Of a DNA stretch of 64,000 nt, positions 34,023 to 42,441 are shown piece after piece. The stretch comes from CADCTQ01 sp963844325 (GTDB taxonomy: Bacteria; Bacteroidota; Bacteroidia; Cytophagales; 172606-1). Location: contig CAWJNV010000001.1 in the NCBI GenBank assembly GCA_963844325.1, forward strand, positions 1,674,001 through 1,738,000, given 5' to 3'. The stretch's first letter is position 1. Each line of letters opens with the position of its first letter. The translations under genes and the position numbers were made by a program. The notes under the pieces are model-generated. The model had not been told where the DNA came from, did not search any database, and saw only the letters and a program-made list of their open reading frames with translations.

Positions 34023-35324
34023 ATGGCGCAGATAAAACCGGTGCGGGCCTGGCGGTACAACCGCGGGCTTTCCGAACAGATTGAAACCCTGACCTCCCCG
34101 CTGTTCGACGTAGTGTCGGAGAAGCAGCGGCAGGTGCTCTACCAGAATCCGCTCAACAGCATTCACCTGTCGGTGCCGGCGGGCGAAGGTGCCGCCGGAA
34201 GGGCCCGGCAACTGCTGGAGGATTGGAAAAAGACCGGCGTGCTGGCGCAGGACATGCTGCCGGGCATCTACGGGTATTACCAGTACTTCTCGCTGCCGGG
34301 CAGTTCCCGGGAGTACTGCCGCAAGGGCTTCATCTGCCACATCAAGGCCTACGACTGGGCCGAAAACGTGATCCTGCGCCACGAAAACACCATTCCGGCC
34401 GCCGTCAACGACCGCATCGAACTGCTCGAAAAAACCTTGCTGCACGTGAGCCCCACGCACGGCCTCTACCACGACGAAGAGTTTACGCTGGAGCGCTACC
34501 TGGACGAAAGCATGCGCCGCCCGTTGTACGAAACGGAAGACTACCAGGGCGTCCGCGAAGTACTCAGCGTCATCCACGACCGGGAGGTGATGCGCAAGTT
34601 CATCGACCACCTCAAAGACCAGCCGGTGATCCTGGCCGACGGGCACCACCGCTACGAAAGCTCCCTGGTGTACCGCAAAAAGCAGATGGCCGCCAACCCC
34701 CGTCACACCGGCGAGGAGCCCTACAACTTCCACCTCATGTACCTCACCAACGCTGCCTCCGACGACCTGGTGATCCTGCCGACGCACCGGCTGGTGGGCG
34801 GCCTGCCGGCCTGGAATGCGGAGGACTTCCGGCAGAAACTGGAGCCGTACTTTACGGTGCGGCCCCTCGAAAACCCGTACGACGTGCCCGAGATCATTGC
34901 CGGCAAGCCCGGGGCCTTCGGGGTGCTGCTCCGGGACGGCGCCTACAAGATCCGGCTCCGGCCCGAAGTGCTGGAAAGCATGAGCTGGCATTTTCCGGAG
35001 GTGGTGAAACGCCTGGACCTGACGGTGCTGCACTACTTCGTGATCGAACGGGCCCTGGGCATTCCCGGCCGCGACCAGCGCAAAAGCCCGTACATCAGCT
35101 TCTCGCGCAACTTTACGGAGTGCGTAACGGCCGTTGCGGAGGGCAAGGCGCAGGCGGCCCTGGTCACCAACTCGGTGCGCATGGACGAGATTCAGGCCGT
35201 GTGCCGGAGCGGCTTCACCTTGCCCCAGAAGTCCACGTATTTCTACCCCAAAGTGATTGCCGGCTTCCTGTTCAGTTCCATCCGCCCGGAGGAGTTCGCC
35301 CTGCCGCACTGCGAAGTGGAGTAG
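34023..35324 (+). CDS. DUF1015 family protein
   Basis: A 433-residue soluble protein matching DUF1015 from end to end. It has IKPVRAWRYN, VSEKQRQVLYQNPLNSIHL, YGYYQYF, VILRHENTIPAAVNDRIELL, SPTHGLY, the conserved LADGHHRYESSLVYR, and RLVGGLP near the middle. The family is often found near serine or D-3-phosphoglycerate dehydrogenase genes in other Bacteroidota, but no such neighbour is present here. Function is unknown; the conserved DGHHRYE motif suggests a metal or nucleotide site (inference). Monocistronic, with a convergent regulator gene 2 bases beyond its stop. Confidence 0.9.
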   Translation: MAQIKPVRAWRYNRGLSEQIETLTSPLFDVVSEKQRQVLYQNPLNSIHLSVPAGEGAAGRARQLLEDWKKTGVLAQDMLPGIYGYYQYFSLPGSSREYCRKGFICHIKAYDWAENVILRHENTIPAAVNDRIELLEKTLLHVSPTHGLYHDEEFTLERYLDESMRRPLYETEDYQGVREVLSVIHDREVMRKFIDHLKDQPVILADGHHRYESSLVYRKKQMAANPRHTGEEPYNFHLMYLTNAASDDLVILPTHRLVGGLPAWNAEDFRQKLEPYFTVRPLENPYDVPEIIAGKPGAFGVLLRDGAYKIRLRPEVLESMSWHFPEVVKRLDLTVLHYFVIERALGIPGRDQRKSPYISFSRNFTECVTAVAEGKAQAALVTNSVRMDEIQAVCRSGFTLPQKSTYFYPKVIAGFLFSSIRPEEFALPHCEVE

Positions 35325-35326
35325 CA

Positions 35327-35782
35327 TTACTGGTCAGCCCGGATGGTAATGGCATGGAGCGACGAAACGGCCCGGGAAAGCTGGGCGACCCGGGCCCGCA
35401 ACTCCTTGATTTCCCCGTCGTACTGTTCGAGCAGTTGCTGCTGGGTGAGCAGGTGGGCTTCTTTGCTCTCCAGCAATTGCCGGAGCAACTCCCCCTCCGC
35501 GTGTCCGTCATCAGCGGGGGAATGGCTTGCATCGTTAAGCGACCGGTTTGACGGCATCTCCGCACGGCCTGTAATACATTTGTTATTCCTGCCGTAAAGC
35601 AATTGGGTTACTTCTATTTCCAGCAGCTCGGCCAGCACCAGCAGCGTGTCCACTTTTAGCCGTACTTCGTCCGTTTCCAGTTTGCGGTATCCGCCCTGCG
35701 ATAGTTGCAGGTGTTCGGCGACGTATTCTTGGGAATAGCCTTTCCGGTTACGCGCCTGGCGTATCCTGTTACCAATGGTCAT
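35327..35782 (-). CDS. XRE-family helix-turn-helix regulator with C-terminal coiled coil
   Basis: A 151-residue protein. Residues ~3-60 form an HTH_3/Cro-C1 domain (NRIRQARNRKGYSQEYVAEHL, SQGGYRKLETDEVRL, LAELLEIEVTQLLYG). After a Ser/Asp/His linker, residues ~95-145 form a coiled coil (LLRQLLESKEAHLLTQQQLLEQYDGEIKELRARV) that likely dimerises the protein. Target genes are unknown; the divergently placed metallopeptidase at 35969 is the obvious candidate by position. The gene ends 2 bases from the DUF1015 stop (convergent, no terminator room). Confidence 0.9.
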   Translation of the reverse strand: MTIGNRIRQARNRKGYSQEYVAEHLQLSQGGYRKLETDEVRLKVDTLLVLAELLEIEVTQLLYGRNNKCITGRAEMPSNRSLNDASHSPADDGHAEGELLRQLLESKEAHLLTQQQLLEQYDGEIKELRARVAQLSRAVSSLHAITIRADQ

Positions 35783-35968
35783 AAATCAGGTGAATGAGAA
35801 ACCCAATGTATCACTTTTAGGCTGAATTAACACGCCTGAAATTATTACGCACCGCACTTTTTTTAATACTTCCCGCATTGTTGTTCTTGCCGTACGCAAC
35901 CTATCTTAGCCTCTGTCTTCACACACATTCCTGTTTTTCAACCAAACAATTTTTAACCTATCTATCTT

Positions 35969-37441
35969 ATGAGAAAGCACTTTTCCCTGGTGCTGGCCGC
36001 CGCCATGCTATTGCTTTGGGGTTGCCGGAAAGAGCACGAAGAAGTTCACGAGGCAAAACAAAAAAGTACGGGCACCGTTGTCGAAAAACTAAAGGCAGCC
36101 GGCTTCGACCTGAGCCAGGGCTTCTTCCCTTACAAAAACGGGTACATTGTCGAGTACGACATCTTCCTTACTGAAGCACAGATTGATGAGTTGGCGGCCT
36201 CCGCAGAGGCGCACAAAAGTGGCCGCACCGATCACTACCGTACCACCAACCTGGTGACGGGGCTTCCCCGGGTGATTCAGGTACACATGGACCCGGCATT
36301 CGGCACGTTCATGCAAACTGCTTTTGACCAGGCACTTGGCCGTTACAACGCCCTTAACCTGAGCCTCACTTTCCAGCGGACCACCAACGCAAGCGCCGCC
36401 AACATCCGGATTGTGGCCTTTTACGAGGTAAGCAGTACGTTAGGCGTCAGTGGTGGTTTTCCTTCGGGCGGCAACCCGGCCACTACCATTCAGCTCAACA
36501 CGTATTACTACAATAACAGTACGCAGCGGCCTGACGCTACTACAGCCATTGCCCACGAAATCGGCCACGCCATCGGCTTCCGCCACACGGATTACTCGGG
36601 CGTGTCGTATAGTTGCGGAAGTGGAGGCAGCGAGACTGGGGGTGTTCACATTCCGGGTACGCCTACCGGCCCTTCCGCCAACTCCTGGATGCTGGCTTGT
36701 TCCAACAATACGGACCGTCCTTTCACCAAGGAGGACCGTACCTCACTGAACTATGTGTATGGCAACTGGCAACGTCTCCCCGGCCTGGCCAATGACATCG
36801 GGGTCGGTCCGGACGGTTCGGCCTACATCGTCGGTACGGAGACCCGTAGCCAGGGCTTCGCCATTCATAAGTGGAATGGCAGTAACTGGAACATGGTCGT
36901 TGGCGAGGGCAAAAGAATTGACGTTGGTCCGCTGGGCAGGCCTTGGGTGGTCAATGCCTCGGGAGAGATCTGGCGGGGCAACGCGGGTGGCACCTACGAC
37001 CTGCTGCCCGGCCAGGCCAATGACATCGGGGTGGGTGCGGATGGTACGGTTTACATCATCGGTGCGTATGCCGTCCACGGAGGATTCCGCGTTTTCAAGT
37101 GGAACGGCAGCAACTGGGATGCCACCGTTGGCTCGGGCCAGAGAATTGATGTAAGCCCGCAAGGCATTCCCTGGATTGTCAACTCTTTGGGGGAAATCTG
37201 GCGGGGAACCGCGGGAGGATCTTTCGAACTGTTACCCGGGCAGGCTCATGACATTGGCGTTGGTGCCGACGGTACTGTATACATCGTTGGTACCGACGTT
37301 CTTCCGGGTGGAAATGGCATTTACCGGTGGAATGGCAGCAACTGGACTAAGGTAAGCGGAGCAGGCCAGCAAATTTCAGTGGGTCCCCAGGGTGTGCCCT
37401 GGATGTCGGACAGCTTTAAAGAAGTATACCAGGGTAAATAA
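35969..37441 (+). CDS. Secreted HEIGH-type metallopeptidase lipoprotein with C-terminal tectonin-like repeats
   Basis: A 490-residue lipoprotein (lipobox LWGC, Cys19). Residues ~95-260 are a zinc peptidase of the dual-action HEIGH/M57-like type. The active site AHEIGHAIGFRHTD starts with His196 and fits HExxHxxGxxH, and an upstream strand IQLNTYYYNN is typical of metzincins. From ~265 to the end are three 76-residue units, each with LPGxAxDIGVGxDGxxYIxGT then KWNGSNW and a GQxIxVxPxGxPW segment. These match tectonin/TECPR beta-propeller repeats that bind glycans. It probably acts on proteins at a glycan-bearing surface; the substrate is unknown. Single gene with an upstream TATCTTAG box and a strong terminator. 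Confidence 0.88.
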   Translation: MRKHFSLVLAAAMLLLWGCRKEHEEVHEAKQKSTGTVVEKLKAAGFDLSQGFFPYKNGYIVEYDIFLTEAQIDELAASAEAHKSGRTDHYRTTNLVTGLPRVIQVHMDPAFGTFMQTAFDQALGRYNALNLSLTFQRTTNASAANIRIVAFYEVSSTLGVSGGFPSGGNPATTIQLNTYYYNNSTQRPDATTAIAHEIGHAIGFRHTDYSGVSYSCGSGGSETGGVHIPGTPTGPSANSWMLACSNNTDRPFTKEDRTSLNYVYGNWQRLPGLANDIGVGPDGSAYIVGTETRSQGFAIHKWNGSNWNMVVGEGKRIDVGPLGRPWVVNASGEIWRGNAGGTYDLLPGQANDIGVGADGTVYIIGAYAVHGGFRVFKWNGSNWDATVGSGQRIDVSPQGIPWIVNSLGEIWRGTAGGSFELLPGQAHDIGVGADGTVYIVGTDVLPGGNGIYRWNGSNWTKVSGAGQQISVGPQGVPWMSDSFKEVYQGK

Positions 37442-37474
37442 AGGGTTGTTGCCTTTTTACCCGGGCATCTGGTG

Positions 37475-37510
37475 CAAATGGGGACAAACAGCCATGTTTG
37501 TCCCCATTTG
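37475..37510. terminator. Bidirectional terminator between the metallopeptidase and GH140-like genes
   Basis: A perfect 15-bp stem, CAAATGGGGACAAAC (37475-37489) with 37496-37510, has a 6-base loop. TTTG follows on the plus strand. Confidence 0.8.
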
Positions 37511-37603
37511 TTTGTTACTGGTTTTTAAGAAAACCGTGCGTCCGGCCCATAAGAACAAGCAGCGTCATTCGTTCCGTTTGCCGGACGCCTGATTGCAATT
37601 TGC

Positions 37604-39010
37604 TTACCGCCCCGCTTTTCCCGCGCCGGGCAGGCCGTAGTTCTTGCTGGCGTCGTCGAGCACCAGCACCCAGTCGTGGTCAAAGCCGCTGGAGGGCGGC
37701 GTAAAGGTTTGCGTGCCACTGTTGTTGAACGAACCAATGGCCTTGGCCCCGCCCGTGCGCGGGTCGTACCAGTGGGCTTTTACCTGCTTGCCCGAAATCT
37801 TGCCCATGCTTACCGTGAAGGGCAGGCCGCCGGCGCTGTACACAAACGCGTAATCTTCGCCCCGGGTGGCCTGTACCCGTTGCAAGGCACTCTTGGTCGT
37901 GGCGCCTTCCCCGCCTACCAGCGCCTGGTCGGGCACCCGTACCAGCACCGGCCGCGACTCCATCAGGTTGCGTACGTGCGTCATGTGGTTGGCGCCCGGC
38001 AGGTCCAGCGACTCGTACCAGTACCGCAACGGGCTGTTTACCCCTTTGCGCTTGGGGCCCCACATCTGCCAGATGCTGTGGCAGCCGTAGGTGTGGCCGT
38101 GGGCCCCGGCAAACAGTTCGAGGTACGCGAAGCGCCGCACGTCGTAGGGCAGCGAAAAGCCGTTTTCGGCCGCGTTGAAGCAGATGGGGTGGTCTTCGTA
38201 GAGCGGTTCGCCGTCCATGGTGGGCTTGGTGGGCGTGAGGTTGTAGTCGCGGCTGATGCGGTCCCACACGGGTACGTCGCGGCAGTGGCCGTTCTGAAAC
38301 ATGTTGAAGTCGAGCCACTCGTCCTGGTGGAACCAGGTGGAAGAAGAACCCTGCTCCTGCGGCTGCGGGTGAAAGGTAACCAAGGCTTTTTCTTTGCCGC
38401 CCACGCCTTCGGTTACGCCTTCGGCCATGGCCCGCCAGATTTGCTGGTCGGCGTCGTTGCGGGGGTTACGGTCGCCGCCCATCACCCAGATGATGTTGCG
38501 GGCATTCTTGTAGCGGTTGCCCAGGTAGCGGCCGTAGGTCCGGGCGTTGTCGGGGGTGAAGATTTCGGGCCCCGTGCCCCAGGTGTTCTTGAATAGCTTG
38601 TCGCCCCAGGTGGGCAGCATGCCGATGTACAGCCCGGCTTCGCTGGCCTTGTTCACCACCCAGTCCACGTGCTTGAAATACTCCTCGTTGGGTTTGGTGG
38701 GGTCGTCGTTCTGCAAGGGGGTGTTGCCGTACGGGTTGGGGGCGTGCAGGCCGTCGAGTTCGGCCAGCACCACCGCCTGGATCACCGTAAAACCCTGTTC
38801 GGCGCGGCGCTTGAGGTACCGTTCGGCTTCTTCGCGGTTCAAGCGGTGAAACAGTTCCCAGGCGGTGTCGCCCAGGTAGAAGAACGGCGTGCCGTCGGAC
38901 TTCACAAGGTACCTTTTGTTGTCGCTTACGCGCAGCGGCTGGGCCGTACCGGGCAGCATGGTCAGCAGGTTCAGGAGGATGAATAGGTTGAAAAGGGTAA
39001 TTTTTCGCAT
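37604..39010 (-). CDS. GH140-like glycoside hydrolase (DUF4038 / collagen-binding-like C-terminus)
   Basis: A 468-residue exported enzyme with signal peptide MRKITLFNLFILLNLLTMLP (ATG at 39010; the longer frame is not a signal). Residues ~35-370 are a TIM-barrel of the DUF4038/GH140 type: GTPFFYLGDTAWELFHRLNREE, FTVIQAVVLAELDG, HVDWVVNKASEAGLYIGMLPTWG, NIIWVMGGDRNPRND (candidate catalytic acid), TMDGEPLYEDHPI, and YGCHSIWQMW. The C-terminal ~90 residues (EDYAFVYSAGGLPFTVSMGKISG, HWYDPRTG) match the domain often called putative collagen-binding. The characterised GH140 enzyme is an apiosidase acting on rhamnogalacturonan II; specificity here is not known. There is no susCD pair nearby. Confidence 0.9.
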   Translation of the reverse strand: MRKITLFNLFILLNLLTMLPGTAQPLRVSDNKRYLVKSDGTPFFYLGDTAWELFHRLNREEAERYLKRRAEQGFTVIQAVVLAELDGLHAPNPYGNTPLQNDDPTKPNEEYFKHVDWVVNKASEAGLYIGMLPTWGDKLFKNTWGTGPEIFTPDNARTYGRYLGNRYKNARNIIWVMGGDRNPRNDADQQIWRAMAEGVTEGVGGKEKALVTFHPQPQEQGSSSTWFHQDEWLDFNMFQNGHCRDVPVWDRISRDYNLTPTKPTMDGEPLYEDHPICFNAAENGFSLPYDVRRFAYLELFAGAHGHTYGCHSIWQMWGPKRKGVNSPLRYWYESLDLPGANHMTHVRNLMESRPVLVRVPDQALVGGEGATTKSALQRVQATRGEDYAFVYSAGGLPFTVSMGKISGKQVKAHWYDPRTGGAKAIGSFNNSGTQTFTPPSSGFDHDWVLVLDDASKNYGLPGAGKAGR

Positions 39011-39193
39011 ACGGGGTGGAATGGAAAAAGGATCGGAAAAGTCGCTTACTGCTAGTTCGTTGTTGGTTGTTCGTTGTTCGGGATGCTGTGATTTACCGAC
39101 GATGTTGAACAACCAGGTACGTACTCATGAAGTCATTTCAGGATAATATAGAAATTTCGCCCGCAAACCGCATCCCGTCATATCCTGTCCAAC

Positions 39194-39229
39194 GAAAAAG
39201 CCCACGGTTACCGGGGTAACGCGTGGGCT
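39194..39229 (-). terminator. Terminator after the DUF2723 gene
   Basis: On the minus strand AGCCCACG (with inner GGTAAC/GTTACC) pairs across a small bulge and is followed by TTTTT. Arms are 39199-39212 and 39215-39229. Confidence 0.75.
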
Positions 39230-39235
39230 CAATGG

Positions 39236-39292
39236 AGAACATAAGGTATTGCAGGTCAGTACTTACTACTCAGTACCCAATACTCCCTACGC
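39236..39292. repeat. GGTATTG/CAGTACT word repeat (half palindrome)
   Basis: GGTATTGCAGGTCAGTAC and CTCAGTACCCAATACTCCC are imperfect inverted words. The same wording (GACTGAGTATCAGGTATTG) occurs after ftsZ at 22147. It ends just before the DUF2723 stop. Confidence 0.55.
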
Positions 39293-39297
39293 CAATC

Positions 39298-42276
39298 CTA
39301 GCTGCCGGGCGCACCGCGGGCGTAAAGGCTGGCGTAGCTATTGTAGTGCTTCTCGAAAATCTTCTCGAAGCCGGCGGCTTCCTTGGTGTTGGCCTCCTTG
39401 TTGGCCTGCACGATCTGGTTGAGCATATACAGGTTCGTCTGGATTTCCTGGGCGTTGCCCGGCTCCTTGCGGATGTAGAAATCCAGGTTCTGGTCTACGC
39501 GGGAGGCCAGGAGCTGGGAAATCTGGAGGGCCTTTTGCGTTTCGCCCACGCCGAAGAGCACCGAAATCAGGTTCGACGTGTACTCATCGAAGGGCACGCC
39601 TTCGTCGGGCAGCACGTTGAGGCAGTGCAAGGCTACCTGGCGGGCTTTTTCCTTGTTACCGGCCTGCAACAGTTCGTCGGCCAGGCGGTAGTAGTTGAGC
39701 CGGGCGTTCACCGGGAAGCGGCGGTAATTCTCGTCGTAGTACACCTTGGGGTTGCCCATCTCGCGCCAGTACATCTTTTGCAACATGTTGGTGTACATCA
39801 CGTCGGCGTTGACGTAGCCCTGGGTGGCGCCGGTCACCTTCACGGGCAGCAGCCGGTACACGAGGCCCTCCACCTGCATGAACTCCTTGAGGTTGAGGTA
39901 GCTCGACGGCGGCAGGGTGCTGGAGAAGTAAATGGGCCGTTCCCAGTTGTTGGTCACGATCATGTCGAGGATGACCAGGTCGGGCTTGAGCAGGTCGCCC
40001 CGGTTGATGTTCCACTCCATGCGGTCGGTGAGGGAGTCGCGCAGTTCGGGCTTGATGATGCCCATTTGCAATACCTTCTGCCGGTCCACGGGCACCACCA
40101 GCTTGCGGGAAGGCAGGATGGTAAGCGCCTGGTCGCGGTAGGGGTACTTGATGCGCGGGTCGTTGGCCTTCACCAGCTTCAGGTACGTGTCGAGCCGGAT
40201 GCCATTGGGATACTTGTTCTCGTCGATCACGGGCACCTGGTCGTTGACGCCCGCGTAGTAATGGTCCCTTTCGAGGGAGATGGGCAGCGCCGACGATTTG
40301 TACACGGGCCGCTTCATCTGGTCGATGTACCAATAAGTGCCCAGCAGGCTCAGGTTACACACCCGCACGTCGGTACGGAAGCCTTCTACCTCCTGTGCGT
40401 ACCAGAGGGGGAATGTGTCGTTGTCGCCGCCCGTGAACAGGATGGCGTTGGGGGCGCAGGCGTTGAGCAGGTTCTTGGCCGAGTCTACGGAGTGGTAGCG
40501 GTCCGAACGGTCGTGGTCATTCCAGCCCTGCTGGGCCATAATGACCGGTACCGCCAGGCAGGCCACGGTAGCAATGGAGGCCGACGACGCGGGGCTCTTG
40601 ATGAACCGGCCCACCGCCTCGGCCACGGCCAGCATGCCCAGGCCGATCCAGATGGCAAACGCGTAGTAGGAGCCCACGTAGATGTAGTCCCGTTCGCGGG
40701 GCTCCACCGGCGGCGAGTTGAGGTAGAGCACCAGGGCAATGCCCGTCAGCACGAACAGCAGCGCCACCACCCAGAAGCCGCGCCGGTCGCGGGAGTACTG
40801 GAACAGGAAGCCCACCAGCCCGAGCAGGAAGGGCAGCATGAAAAAGTTGTTGCGCCCCCAGTTGGTCTTGAGGTCGTAAGCCAGGTCTTTCTGGAACGCG
40901 TCGGTCGGCATCAGCACGCCGGCGCCTTCCATGTCGCTCTGCCGGCCCACGAAGTTCCAGAGGAAGTACCGGAAGTACATGTGGCCGAGCTGGTGCGAGA
41001 ACATGAACTTGAGGTTGTCAACCATGTTGGGCTTTTGGCCTTCCCGCAGTCCGAGCATCTGCCGGTAGAGCTGGGCGTGGTTGTCCTGGCGGCTGAACAC
41101 GCGGGGCAGGAGCATGTTGCCCTTGGGGTCGTACACGTTGGTGATCTTGTAATCGTACACCTCGTACTTGTCCTTGCCCTTGCGGTAGAGCGGCTCACCG
41201 CGTTTCTGGTCAACCAGTTCGGAGGTGAACGACGGGCCCCACAGCAGCGGCCGGTCGCCGTACTGTTCCCGCTTGAGGTACGACACCAACGAAAGAATGT
41301 CGCTGGGGTCGTTTTCGTTGATGGGCGGGTTGTAGCCCGACCGCACCGGTACCATTGTGTAGGTGCCGTACCCGATCAGGATTACCGTCAGCGACAGCAG
41401 CGCCGTGTTGAGCGTCACCTTCTCCTTGCGCACCGAGTAGTAGAGGCCGTAGATCAATGCCCCCAGGAACAGGATCACGAAGAAGGCCGCTCCCGAGCCG
41501 AAAGGCAGGCCGAGGCCGTTGACGAAGAAGATTTCGAAGGAGCCGGCAACGGAGGGCAGGCCCGGAATGACGCCCAGCATGATGGCCAGGATGATGCCGC
41601 CGCTGATGGCCAGGGCCGCAATCACACCCCAGGGGGTGGGCTTGTACTTTTTGAAGTAGTATACCAGGCCGATGGCCGGCAGGGCCACCAGGTTGAGCAG
41701 GTGCACCCCGATGGAAAGGCCGATCAGGTAGGCGGTGAAGATCAGCCAGCGGTTGGCCGCGGCCTCGTCCTCAATGAGTTCCCACTTGAAGATTGCCCAG
41801 AACACGATGGCCGTGAAAAACGACGACATGGCGTATACTTCGGCCTCCACGGCCGAAAACCAGAACGAATCGGAAAACGTGTAGGCCAGGGCCCCTACCA
41901 CGCCGGCACCCATCAGGCGGATGGCTTCGCCCTGGGTCACCTCGAAACTGGTGATCTTAAGCGTTTTGCGGGCCAGCAGCGTAATCGTCCAGAACAGGAA
42001 CAGCACCGTGGCCGCGCTGCACAGCACCGACGACATGTTGATCCAGAAGGCTACCTTCGACACGTCGCCGAGGGCCAGCAGGGAAAACATGCGGTTCACC
42101 ATCAGGAAAAAGGGCGCGCCGGGCGGGTGCGGCACCTGCAACTTGTAGGCAGCCGCAATGAATTCCCCGCAGTCCCAGAAGCTGGCGGTCGGCTCAACGG
42201 TGAGCGTGTACACCAGCAGGGCGATCAAAAAAACCCCCCAACCCGTGAGGTTATTGATCTTTCGGAAATTAAGCAT
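39298..42276 (-). CDS. DUF2723 large membrane protein (putative O-mannosyltransferase-like)
   Basis: A 992-residue protein with about a dozen membrane helices in the first 600 residues and a soluble C-terminal part. ATG at 42276 (MLNFRKINNLTGW) is used. The DUF2723 signature is near the N-terminus: TVEPTASFWDCGEFIAAAY, QVPHPPGAPFFLMVNRM and FSAVEAEVYAMSSFF. The acidic pair in WDCGE is the likely counterpart of the catalytic loop of GT-C enzymes. The C-terminal half includes NAILFTGGDNDTFPLWYAQE and TPR-like helices near residue 930. Some family members are annotated as protein O-mannosyltransferases; activity is unproven for this one. Monocistronic, with a -7 box 26 bases upstream. Confidence 0.9.
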   Translation of the reverse strand: MLNFRKINNLTGWGVFLIALLVYTLTVEPTASFWDCGEFIAAAYKLQVPHPPGAPFFLMVNRMFSLLALGDVSKVAFWINMSSVLCSAATVLFLFWTITLLARKTLKITSFEVTQGEAIRLMGAGVVGALAYTFSDSFWFSAVEAEVYAMSSFFTAIVFWAIFKWELIEDEAAANRWLIFTAYLIGLSIGVHLLNLVALPAIGLVYYFKKYKPTPWGVIAALAISGGIILAIMLGVIPGLPSVAGSFEIFFVNGLGLPFGSGAAFFVILFLGALIYGLYYSVRKEKVTLNTALLSLTVILIGYGTYTMVPVRSGYNPPINENDPSDILSLVSYLKREQYGDRPLLWGPSFTSELVDQKRGEPLYRKGKDKYEVYDYKITNVYDPKGNMLLPRVFSRQDNHAQLYRQMLGLREGQKPNMVDNLKFMFSHQLGHMYFRYFLWNFVGRQSDMEGAGVLMPTDAFQKDLAYDLKTNWGRNNFFMLPFLLGLVGFLFQYSRDRRGFWVVALLFVLTGIALVLYLNSPPVEPRERDYIYVGSYYAFAIWIGLGMLAVAEAVGRFIKSPASSASIATVACLAVPVIMAQQGWNDHDRSDRYHSVDSAKNLLNACAPNAILFTGGDNDTFPLWYAQEVEGFRTDVRVCNLSLLGTYWYIDQMKRPVYKSSALPISLERDHYYAGVNDQVPVIDENKYPNGIRLDTYLKLVKANDPRIKYPYRDQALTILPSRKLVVPVDRQKVLQMGIIKPELRDSLTDRMEWNINRGDLLKPDLVILDMIVTNNWERPIYFSSTLPPSSYLNLKEFMQVEGLVYRLLPVKVTGATQGYVNADVMYTNMLQKMYWREMGNPKVYYDENYRRFPVNARLNYYRLADELLQAGNKEKARQVALHCLNVLPDEGVPFDEYTSNLISVLFGVGETQKALQISQLLASRVDQNLDFYIRKEPGNAQEIQTNLYMLNQIVQANKEANTKEAAGFEKIFEKHYNSYASLYARGAPGS

Positions 42277-42301
42277 GTGATACAATGGAAATAAATATTT
42301 G

Positions 42302-42309
42302 CAAAGTTA
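42302..42309 (-). promoter_or_regulatory. -7 box TAnnTTTG upstream of the DUF2723 gene
   Basis: The minus strand reads TAACTTTG, 26 bases before the ATG at 42276. Confidence 0.45.
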
Positions 42310-42384
42310 AGGGGATACGACCAGATGCCCGTTTTAGGGAACGAAAACGCGAAATTAACGAATAATACCCACTTGCCGGTAACA

Positions 42385-42422
42385 AAAAGGCTGGTACGCA
42401 GATTCATGCGCACCAGCCTTTT
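42385..42422 (-). terminator. Terminator after the ABC permease gene
   Basis: AAAAGGCTGGT (42385-42395) pairs with ACCAGCCTTTT (42412-42422), with an inner CGCA/TGCG pairing, 20 bases past the permease stop. Confidence 0.8.
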
Positions 42423-42441
42423 AACAATTTTTACGTTCCGG

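Noticed and set aside
39223..42294. 1023-codon open frame antisense to the DUF2723 gene
   Set aside because: Shadow of the real membrane protein on the other strand; no domain or signal, biased His/Val/Gly composition.
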